Positions 22,501 through 34,500 of a DNA stretch of 64,000 nucleotides are shown piece by piece (positions within the stretch are counted from its first letter, which is position 1; each line of letters opens with the position of its first letter). A program made the position numbers and the translations under genes. Source of the DNA: Trileptium ribeirensis (taxonomy: Eukaryota; Nematoda; Enoplea; Enoplida; Thoracostomopsidae). The stretch is taken from the NCBI GenBank assembly GCA_030248225.1, contig JASANE010021072.1, positions 1 through 64,000 on the forward strand. The letters run 5' to 3'. The notes under the pieces are model-generated. The model did no database searches. It saw only the letters and a program-made list of their open reading frames with translations, and was not told where the DNA came from.

Positions 22501-25500
22501 CTGAAACCGAGCTCGACGCCCTTCTGGAGTATCTCGCCAGTCCGTAAGCTCCTTTCGCCATGCATTTTTCATCGAATGGTTGAAAGTCAAATCTAACGGC
22601 TGGAGTCTATCAGTCGTGTTTGCTGGAAGAAATACCATGTGAATGTCATGACGCTTTGCAAGGCGCAAGGCGGTAACACTGAAATGAGCGGAGAATTGAT
22701 CACCGATAACCACTTTCGTTCCCGGAAGCGCATCGCAGTGGGGAACAACAATTTTTTCAAACCAATTGTTGAAAGCATCTTCGTCAAACCAGCCAGATTC
22801 GTTCATGTCAAAGACAGCACCACGAGCGCAACATCGTTCCGCACATGGAGCGCCTTTTGGACCACCAAGTTGGTAGCTTTCACGCATGCGTGTACCTTTA
22901 TATACTGCGTATGGTGGTAGTCGGCAGCCACTGGCAGACACACAGAACATTACAGATACCCCAGTTTTGCTGTTATTCATAAGGTTTTTCGCGTTCCTGT
23001 CAGATTTAGAAACGAATCGAATCTGTTTACCAGGATCGTCAATCATGGCCGTTTCATCGTAGTTGTATATATTTTGACGAGGAACACCGCGCAACGCTAT
23101 TTCGACATTATCAAGGTACTGCATAACGGTGTCGCGGTCGACAACTTTGTTCGCAACATTTTTGACCTTTGTTGACTTGATTCGATCAGCATGGCGCTGA
23201 ACAAACGCAGCAATCCAGTCCTTTCCAGGATTGTTATCATTCTGAAAGAGGTACGTAACAAGCAAGTGGCTGTACAAAGTTGTAGCTCTCATCGAGGCGA
23301 ACACGGGAGGTACCTTTAGTTTTTAGCTGACTTTTGGTTTTCGAGTTACAGACCGACATACATGCAACTCGTAACCCCGATTTCCAAAAAATGCTAAGTT
23401 TTGACCTTTCCGGCCCCTTTTTACCCGAAACCCGACCCGCAATGCACATGAAACCTACAAAAGAATCATATAGAGACCATAACGGTCCAGTGTCGAGGAA
23501 TTTTCACCCATTCGCACGCTAGCAACTTAACATTTTGGGAAACTCGCATCGCTCGTTTCAATTACAACTGCAATAAATCGACAAAATCTCATTTTTTCCG
23601 AAAAATTGAAAACGGTAGAACGTGAGCTATACCGAAAACATAATAAAATAGATTATGTACATTGGAGAAATGAAGTATGTCACCTTTACCTTGCGTCTAC
23701 CGTGAGCTTTAAACAGGTTCAACGCAGCACCATACTTATGCAGCTACATAGTAACTGTATAATTGTGTAAACAATACACAACGAAGATTCTTAAAGTATG
23801 TGAAATAAATATTCGTTAAAACAGGATGAAGCAGATCAAAATTGTCCGCAAAAAAGTAAATTAATTCGGCAACTAATAATGAATTCCCCATTCTTCCATA
23901 AGCGTTGCTTTAAACCTGGATTCTTAAAACTTTACAAATCAATATATATGTTTTTTATCGGCATAAATGCAATATTCTGGCCTGTCCACAATGCGGGAGG
24001 TGGGGGAGACACCCCCACTTATTGAAATCCCCCACGTCCGTTCGTGAAACTTTTTCCGTTCTTTTTTCAGACTTACGAACTTGATGTTACTGTATACTAA
24101 TATAAGCACATAGAAAAAGTCAGTTCCTCCATACACTTTCAAATTTTCCCAGATAATTAACACGGAACCACCCAAGAATGCTACACCCCCAATTTTTGGA
24201 AGGCTGTAGACAAGCCAGATATTAGTAGCAGTCAACACATTATAATAGCAGGGCATTGCACCGTTTTTGTAATGAAAATGAAATTTGAAAATATATCCTT
24301 GTTGTTGCAAAACTGTATTTAATCTTACCTCAAATGCTCTCATTCCCATCCGATCGCAAAAACCTTTGACTGCTACCTTCAGCTGTCTGGTATTCCAAGG
24401 ACATTTGAACTTGGCGAAGGCCTCAATGCATTCAACAATAAGAATTTCATGGTCGTGAGTAAGGCGTGTTGGGCAGGTGGGTGCAATACGCAATTTTGGC
24501 TCTGTTACACCAGACAACCTGCGTTTTACAGCGCGCTGTAGTGTTCCTCAAGATACAGTTGTATACATCTGTAGTACGGCATTGTAGCTTTTACCTTTGC
24601 AGTACATCGTTGACGGCGGCGTTCAATTCGCTTAACTCGTAAATTCCCCATGATTTTTTAGAATGTGTTCGCGGATTAACTTTACCCATGTTATTATTAC
24701 GTGATAACTACGCACTGTTAGTGTAATAATATATATGTATAATTACTATATAAACCAGCAATCAGAATAATCCTAAAAATAGAACACTTTGATAAGAACA
24801 TATACGTAGATGCAGCATAAAACATACGTTCACTCATTAGGATTTCATTAGCAACATCCATATGTAAATGAATAACTGCTGTCTTGGTACATTTTAATGA
24901 GATATTAGACTGATGTCTTGGTACATCCAAATTTTGCCGCGCAATAAATGTATCATGCTTAGCGCGGTATGGCAACATATAGCAGCACATCTTCTTGAAA
25001 GGTTACCAGTACCGCTTATATGTAACTACTGTAACCATGGCAAAACTCTTCTTATTTTACAGGGTACTTTTGGGTAGATCTTGGTACAGAATTTTTTGCT
25101 GTCTACTGACACGTAGTTATGTATTATTTAAAACAATGCCGCACCTATACTCCATCGCCGAAAAGTATGAAAACTGATACCATTTAATGTGACCCAATTT
25201 TTGTTGCCTGTTCGTAGTTAAAGGCTGTATCAAGATAGCCTCCAGTGCGTACCAAGACGCCCATAGATATCAAGACACCCGCTTATACCGTATGCAAAAT
25301 TTGTCTTGGTGGAAAAATTTATAACAAAGTTTTACTCCTCGATAAAAAAGTGTTGCGCAGGTGTTCGTTTTTGATTTCTTACAGGTACCTATAAGGATAA
25401 ACAAAATTTTTTCTCCAGAGCACGATAATAAATATCCTTTTGTGCGATTTTTTATTTTCCATCAAATATCCCTTTTCCGTATCTCTACTAATTTCATGCT

Positions 25501-28500
25501 GTTTTCCGTTTGTGGCAACCTAAGTTCGACCTTCTGGAATGCCAATTTAAGTAAATAATGCGCATGTCATCACCTACACACAGAATACGTGGTGTTCCTT
25601 AGCCAGCACATAGGGCTTTAGCGTTACAGACCTTTTACGGTGGTATACAACGACAGCACGAAACATAAAGATTGTTTTACAGTTTCTTGCACATAAAAAC
25701 AGCAAATAGATGAAAGCACTTCCTCTTTTTCACCATCAGTTGTAAGATACTACATAGTTTACCTACTGAAACTGTGTATTTCAACCGGAAGGAAGCGTTT
25801 CACTTTACTCCGAAATATTCATAATGAATAATCCGACACAAAACCTAATTATTTCTGTTTAGTTAAGTATTAAAGACGGTTATCCTCGAAGTAAAGGCAT
25901 AATACCTTGGAGTGAAGCTCGAAAATCCTGGATGGACCAGCGAAGCATCCCGTTATTTGGTTCTCTGTTAAGACTTATTATTACAAATCCGAGTATAATA
26001 AATTTACTACTGCAATATTATTTTTACCCGGTTGATAAGCTAGCGCTGGCGATATGTCATTGAGCTGTTGCTGTTGTTGTTGGACGGCATACTGCTGATA
26101 CACCTGTTGATGGTCGGAACGGGCTGTCGAAGGATATGACACCGGAGAAGGTGAGCTACTTTGCTGATAATGATACGGCTGGCTATTTTGTCCCTGAGTG
26201 GAATGTACTTGAGGGCCCACATGAGTACCGACATATCCAGCTGTGGATGAATCGGAGTACACTTGACGAGCATCGACCAGCTGGCGTTCAAGATCGACAA
26301 TCTATAACAAAACATATATACAAAAAAGAAGCTATGACTATATCATTTCAGCGGTTAACGTACTGGAACAACAACTATCAATACCATTAGGAAAGGTGAA
26401 ACATATTTTATTGAAAGTAAACTTTGATTTAAAAGCAGAAGCATAAAGACTCAGAGCAGTACCCTTCAAAGATGACCGTTGCTAATCGGTCCCTGCCAGT
26501 TGTTCGCCAGCTGCGTGAGTGATGGTCGCTCATTCGAAAGGCGACATTTGATTCTGGCGCGTATTTTACGTAGGACACACATACCCAAATTAACTTGAAA
26601 ACAGCAATTAGATTGAGAAAACTGGTAGCGGTTTGAGCGCCTTAATATCGCTACGATTCAATTTGTCTAATAAAAAATGGGACGCCGTATATACGCTTGT
26701 TCTGTTTGTAAATTGGATGGCGTCAATAGTCTGTACCGACATAGAGGAGTTTAGCACCATTACGTTGGCTACGAATTTAAAGCATAATTCGGAAAACAAT
26801 GCTTAAAATCCTGGTAAATTTACCTAACGCGTACCACAAACCGAAACTCAACAGTACTAGAGTATGGAGTTGTGCGCGCGTATACGCGTACGGGCTCAAA
26901 TGTTGAGCCCCGGCGCAGCGGATAACCAGTGGATAATAGATACCCGTGGGTACTCGCACACAGGTGCACATGTTGAACTACAGTTTTAACATACTTGTAT
27001 AGCGTTATGTTCCAACATATAGGCCCGCTGTCGCACCGTATTTCTTCCCCATCCATATTTCTCTCCAAATTTTTACCAATTCATGACCTCTTTTCCATGT
27101 TACAAGGCCTGATATCGTCACTATCTGCTATATCAAAGCTGCAATGCTTAATCTCGTTGCTTCTGTCGCAGCGACAGAAATGTCCCGGGTTTTTGGTTCT
27201 GTCAAATAGAGGTCACAATTCCGGGATTAAGTCAAATTAAGAGCTCGCGGGGTGGGTGGTCCAAAAGGGGTCAAACATGACCTCGCACTCGGAGGGAGGT
27301 CACAAAAGGTCGACGAAATTTTGCTCTCGTTTTCTCTCGTATACATAGTTTTTGCACTATTTTCAGGCAAGTCCCAAAACTCCTCGTACGTATGCGTCCT
27401 CGGCTTTGGATCAGGTACACAACAGAAGTTTGAAGTACAGTACCCGCCAAAAATGACTGTCGCTCGCTCGACACTCCCTCGAGACTCGCTCGAAATAAAT
27501 TTGTTCTAAAAATAGAATTTTCTATTAATTTAAATAGTTGCGAAATCTCGAGCGAGCCACTCGCTCGAGACTCGCTCGCGACTCGCTCGAACTCGCTCGC
27601 TCGAAATGCGACGGTCATTTTTGGCGAGTACTGTACCGCTATACTGCGTTGTATATTTTGTGTTGTTTCAGATATCTAGTGTTATTAGGCGAATTACGAA
27701 AAACTAAACCTGGTACATTAGGCGACTACGTCATATTTTTTTTAAATTTACTAGGTGAATACGCCACTAATATTAACTAGTCGGTAGTGGAACTACATTT
27801 GTGAGCGGAGCTTGGGCTGTGGCATTACGAATGTACTCAATTTTATGTTCTTCAAAAACTACATTGCATAGGGCATAGGGCTTACCAAATATTGCAGTAA
27901 AAGTGGAGAAAACAGTAGACGCATAGAAATGAACATTAGCAATAAGAAGCAACAGAGAACGCAACACGATCCTAATTACATACAAATGAATTACTTAAAC
28001 TTTTTAATATACAATATTAATTCAAAATAATTACCGTGTCACTGGGTGTCAGAACAGCATAAGCTACTCAATTAATAACTCAAATATTGACTATTGAGTG
28101 GTAGAAATATTATATTTGAATTCTTCGACCCAAAAAACCCTATAATGGCTTGATAGAAACGACTCTATTTCAATAAATAACACAAACATTGCAAAATTCT
28201 CTATTTTAGCTGCATAAAATTAACTAATTAGCTAATTACTAACTAACCACTCAAAATTTTTTAATCCCAAATATCAGGTGCACACTCTGACATGATAGGC
28301 TTTCAAAGAAAAAAAGTTTTTTAAAACCCGTTCAGTGGTTCTTGAGATCCCTCGGACCGAACGGACGGACATCGATCTTTTTACTCCCAGCCATAAAATA
28401 AAAACGCTTCGCTCGGTTTCGCCGAGCTCCGCTCAAAAAAGTAACACCGGCAATGAGTTTCCCATGCTCGAACCCCCATGTGCAAGCTATCAGCTCCCAG

Positions 28501-31500
28501 GACGTCACAATAAACATAGGAATTTTGGGTCTAAGAACTATCTGGGCGCCATATCCCCGTACCCATGGGTCGCAGAGCAAAACCAACACATGCAATGAAG
28601 TTTTCCATGGCCGAAAATTTTCAGGTTTCAGCCGCCCAACCAGTCAGAACAAATTTTCGAATTTTGGGGGGTCGAGGAACGACGAGGGTGCCATACCTCA
28701 AACCCTGTAAGCTACGCGGTCCTAGGGGTGTTTAGTACCATTGTAGATTATACACAGGGACACTAATGCGAGCACCAATAGATATTCTATCTTATGAGCT
28801 TAATCCTAAGTCTTAATGTGTCACCACTTATGACAAAATATCGTTTATTTCTTTCAATACAACACAACACAGTGCAAGTAATACTCATATAAAACAGATA
28901 AACGGCTTAACCATACTCACCTGAACTGCGCAGCTTCTGAGGCCCTGATCTAGTTGCGCAACCGCTTAAATACCCGAGCTATAAGTCTACTCCCAATTTT
29001 CTCCTTATTCATTTCCCTAAGTGTTCCTAATTACAGATAAATTTTCCAAGTTTTACTCTGGTTCCACTCCCCTAAAATTCTCTCTTAAACCTAAGTGAGT
29101 TTTAGTCGTTAGAGAATAAGTTTTTATGAATTTCCCCGAATTCTTAAATATAAACAAATGTTGGAATTTTATTCGAAAATCCAGCAGATACACATACACA
29201 TATCCGCTAATCAGGGAGTAACCGGAATTCCGGTTCCGGTTCCGGCGAAAATCGTGTTCCGGTTGCGGTTCCGGCAAAGGGCAAAAACCGTACCGGAATC
29301 GGAATTCCGGTTTACAAATTTTGTTTGAAATTTTCCACGTTTTTTGCTTTATCCTGTAGTCCAAACATATGTAATATATATTATACAATGATCAAGCTCC
29401 AATACAACCAAGCAAAAGAAAATATTAACTAACCAATTTGCCGTGTAAAACGTAAGTAGGGCACATAATTTGAGCAGGAATTTTTCATAATAACCTGCAG
29501 GAGTTTGTTAAATCAAAGCCAGGTCGATGCTTGTAGCAGCTATTTTACACATCCAGAAGTTTGTGGGATACGTTTGAATTAAACCGGTCCAACTCGGTAA
29601 CAGAGTATGGCTTACGCAGAAGTACTTAGGGTATGCTTGGCTAACATAAATTGCGTCAGGCACCCGCCAGTGCGCTTGTAACCTTGGTAAATCAGTCTAA
29701 ATTGAAGTAAACTAATGTTATCTGCAACGCAGCTAGAAACTGCTTTCTTGGCAATGAACTGTATTTATTGAAACTGTGCGAGCAGCATCACAGTGTGTCT
29801 CATTTATAGCATTCTAATTAGAAAGTTATCATCATTATGATCTAACTGACGGGCACTGTTTGTCCAACGCTACCCTAAACAGTGTCTCTGACCACTGATC
29901 AGAAAATTACCTTCTATCTATTATTTTCTCTTAGAATCATATAAACCAATAATTTTAAGTTTCCTACAGAAGAACATGCAACAAACGTATGTGTAGAAAA
30001 GGGACGCGACTGCAGACAGAGCGAAAGTGTGTATTCTACGCTCCAAGCTTTGTAAGCATATTCGATTTGACGCAGTATATGCAATGGTGTATAGTGGAAG
30101 GTATTTTTGCTCTGGGTGTCCAAAAATCCACATATTTGATCAATAAATAAACATTAGCTTCCTCAGTCTCTCTAAAGTTTCAGAAAGGCAATAATACCAT
30201 CGCAAAACATTAAGTTTAATGTAAAAGTTATTTTTAATGCATTTTAAATCCACTATACCTTCATTTTTTCATCATCTATTTTACTATATATAAATTTCGA
30301 AGACCAGGTTCCGGTTCCGGTTCCGGATCCGGTTTAAATGGACGGTTCCGGTTGCTGGTTCCGGTTCCGGTTATTCCCTGCCGCTAATGTAAGCCTAATG
30401 CTTAAGGCACCCAACCATTACACTCAAATCCGATATATTTCCAACTTATGTTCTAGACTCACATAAAACTCTTGTAAATTAGTTTCTCCTGTAAAACTCT
30501 CTCAAAATTAGCAAAATCCCAAAATTCTCCTGCGCCCTGTACAAAAATTCCTGTATAAATACATTAAATGCACATATTTACGCAAACACATGTACACACG
30601 ATTCTGCCCACATAATAAATTCCTAAACATATTTATACATAATCACACATCTTGTATACAGCGTGTCCGCGTGTCTGGCACCCCACAATTCAAGGAGAAT
30701 TAAGGAGCATTTTGGAAAAATTCAAGGAGATATTGTTACAGCATATCATCAACCGTATAGTTGACATGGTTCTATTGCAAATGTTGACAAATAGTATCTA
30801 GTAACAACAACAGTATTTGGGCATCTTAGTAACGGACAGAAATATCTATTTTTCCACGTTGTGATATTAAAACCTTATGTTTAAAGCCTCATCGAACAGA
30901 ATTACGAAAAAGTCACACTGTGTCTCCTGCGAAACAAGACGGTCTTGAAAATAGGGAGTCAATCCAAACACAAAATTGTATCCAATTTTGTCGCGACCCA
31001 TCGAACATTTTTTGGCTATGTCGCTATCTTGTAACATGACAGAAAATATGGAACCAATACCATCATCATATCTACAGACAGACGACTGCTTACTGCCTTA
31101 AGACACTAAAGTATCTCAGCCCTGGTTACGTCATTGGAAATCTGTAAGCTTTCTAGTGACGGCTGGCCGGAATTTGAAGTAACGGACTTTTACGAAGGCG
31201 CTGCTGTTTTTGCGGAGCCTATCTTTCCTGAAAGAAGAGTGGCTATATTAGGTTAAAAAGAAACTATGCGCCGATAGTCCTGGCGTTTCTGCGATTCTGA
31301 AGGCATTAAACACAATTATTTTGGTGATATCATACGTCACAAAATTCAAAAAGATGGAACATAAAATTCAAGGAGCTTAATGGGGCAGTAACCAAATTCA
31401 ACAAGATCCAAGGAGGTTTTCTTAATTCAAGGAGAATCCAGAAGATTCAAGCAGCGCGGACACCCGGTGTATAGATAGATATACGTACAGTACACAATAC

Positions 31501-34500
31501 CTAACACATTTACAATCAACAACCATAGGGCATAGTAAACACTAAGTGCCTGGCACAAATAGTAAACAACAAACATTTGTACAGCAACCGATGATGCAAG
31601 GTACCTTTAGTAAATTGGAACTATAGCTGCAGGCGGGTTGAGGTCCAAGTAAAGGCCCTTTAGGGTATAGAGTAGATAGGTACGCACTGTTACGTTACCG
31701 CAGCCTTAATCCCATAACCGGAGCCTTAATCGAAAAACAAAAATAGTTAAAAATCTTAAATTCAACCGAAAAGGAGGCAAGTCCACTTACATTCGGTGAA
31801 AATATAGCGCATAATATTAATATTAATTAAGGGAGTAAATAGCATTTCAAATAATTACTAAAAAAGTTTCTACTAAACTGTAAAAATTGGCTCAAGTCAA
31901 GCTTGTTTACAAGTATTTTGACTTTTCTGCAGTCGGATGATCCTACGAAAGGTTCTCAGCAAACAAAACAAGGCAATTTATTCCACGCATCGATAGTTCT
32001 CACCGCGAAGCTATGTTTATAACAGTTTGAATGAAACTTTGGTTTTATTAGTTTTCCTTGGTGACCACGCGTATTCGTGTCGTGGGAAATTTCAAAAAAG
32101 CTGTGACAGCTATCAAATTTCATTATTAACACTTTTGAAAACTAGAATAAGGTCGTGTTTTAAACAAAGTAGTTATAGAGGTTCTAACTTGAAGTATGTT
32201 AGCCGTTTCTTATACGACATATCGAAGATGCCAAGCCGTATGACTAGCCTTCTGGTGAAATACCGTTGCACTTTCTCCAACTTATCTATTTCGAGTAAAT
32301 AACACGGTGACCAAACTTGGCTTGAATATTCCAGGATTGATCGAACATACGATAAATACGACAGTATTAATGACTCTGAGTTACAGTGAATGAAACACTT
32401 AAATAACATTGATTATACGAAATGCTTTTGCAACGATGACATTGCAGTGCGTCTCAAATTTGAGGTCGGAGCTAATTATTACACCTAGGTCTTTACACGC
32501 AGAAACACAGGGAATTACATTCCATTGCAAACTATATTGAAATTGTTGACCAAGTGTAAAACGATATTGTTTTTGACCAAGTGTAAAATAATGTATTTCG
32601 AGACTGAAATAGAGAGTTGCCAGTATTCTGCCCATATTTTCAAGGAGATACAAGTGCGTTTTGCAGATGAATCGGAGCATTATCATCGTTGCAGTTTGAC
32701 GTATTAACATATAACTTAACGTCGTCTGCAAAAAGTTTATACTTGACTTGACATTATTTAAGCAACAAGCAACATCATTTTATATCAAAAACAAAGTGGG
32801 CCCTAGGATGCTGCCTTGAGGCAGTCCAGATAGAAGCTTTTGTGAATTTGAATATGTATTATTCAATTTAACTCTGAACAATCTTCCGCAGAGAAAAGCA
32901 ATAATCCAATTCAAAAGTGCGCCAGTAATACCTATACATGAAATTTTGTGATGCAGTTTGACATGCGAAACGGTATCAAACGCTTTTGCAGAAGCAATAT
33001 TAACTGATTTTCCATTGTCTAATGCATTTGACCAACCGTTAACAGATTCGAGCATCTGAGTGCATGTTGATTTCTTTGACACAAAACCATGTTGGTTTGG
33101 ATTAATTATATTATTGCAACGCAAATAAGACTCTGTACGATTATTAATAATGGACTCCACAATTTTATCACAGTTAGAAAGTAATGATATGTCTATAATT
33201 TAACGCAAGAGATGAATCACGTTTTTTATAATGGAACTATGCCAGCACATAGCCAGCTTCTTGGTAAGCGGGCATTTACAAATGATTGCTCGAAAATGTG
33301 GGCAAGAGGAAAACAAAGCGAATCACTGGTATTTTTAAGAAAGTATTGTGTATCGGGAGAGTGGCTATGTTTTGATTTCAAACACCCCATAAATTTATGA
33401 ACAATTTGTGGAGAAAAGGTAACCCAAGACAAGCTATATATGTCAGAAACAATAGTGGTTTGAACTGTTGGATACTGTTCGGCGTCATCAACAAAAACTG
33501 AAACAAAAGCGCTCGCCAAAATATTAGTGCGAGTTTCGTCATCAGTAACTAATCTACCGTTTGATGCACACAAAGCACTAATATACCTGATTTGGAGTAC
33601 AATCTGTTTTTAACGTATCAAAAAAGATCATTAAGATTCCCACTATTAATAACGTTTGTTTCTTGGGCATGTTAAGACGAGCAATAGCGTTAGAGCATTT
33701 TAAACTAAGTTTGTTGTAGTCATCGAAATTTGAGGTTAGTTTGCTTATCCTCCATAGCTTTGCTTTTCGTTTGAGCAGTTTCCTAATGAAAAGAGGTACC
33801 TACAACTACCTCCTTGGAGTCTACTTTTAGTTTAGGTGTGAATTTTTCAACAGCGTCGTTTAAAATCTGTGTAAAGATATTCCACTTCTCCTCTACCGTA
33901 AATAAACTGCTCAAAACAATTATCCCAATTAACTGAAAACAAATAGTTATGAAGACTTTGAAAATCAGTGTTCTTAAAATCGTAAACAAACACAGGCTGA
34001 CTCGCTGTATCACTGTTAATAAATCCTGATACATGAAAATGAACCGATGCATGATCGGAAAGTTCTTCACCTCTAGTTATGGTTGACACATTCATATTGT
34101 CAACACCAGATCAATGCACTTTCCCAATCGCATGGGAAATGATACCATCTAATGTAAGCCTAATTGTTGTCCATAAAGCGAGTGTTAAAATATGTTTTTG
34201 GCCAAGAATATTCTGTCCAGTTAATATCTTGGAAAGTTGTTCACCTCTAGTTATGCTTGACACATTCATATTGGCAACATCAGATCAATGCACTTCCCTA
34301 ATCACATGGGAAATGATACCATCTAATGTAAGCCTAATTGTTGTCCATAAAGCAAGTGTTAAAAGATGTTTTTGGCCAAGAATATTCTGTCCAGTTAATA
34401 TCGGGCAAATTAAAATCACCTAGTATAGTAACAGGACAGATAACCTCACACCAGGGTTTTTTTCAAAATTCACGTTGAGGATCACACAGACGTTTTAGGT

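Larger units (their letters stand above)
21156..25312 (-). mobile_element. pogo/Tigger-like DNA transposon with repeated TGTCTTGGTAC subterminal motifs
   Basis: A minus-strand transposase (next entries) is flanked on both sides by clusters of an 11-bp motif in both orientations. Left: 21156-21166, 21180-21190, 21303-21313, 21356-21366. Right: 24880-24890, 24914-24924, 25249-25260, 25268-25279, 25302-25312. The segments AGCGGGTGTCTTG (21350) and CAAGACACCCGCTT (25271) are inverse to each other. Exact termini and the TA duplication could not be fixed. Boundaries given are the outermost motifs. Confidence 0.72.

Noticed and set aside
29053..29388. Minus-strand frames rich in NRNRNS in H1 copies (also near 55900 and 62200)
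   Set aside because: They are translations of GGTTCCGG iterations in a non-coding MITE, not conserved as a start-to-stop gene.
34446..34460. CCAGGGTTTTTTTC as an H3 MITE end inside the decayed LINE
   Set aside because: LINE endonuclease coding is readable on both sides without a gap, so it is chance similarity.
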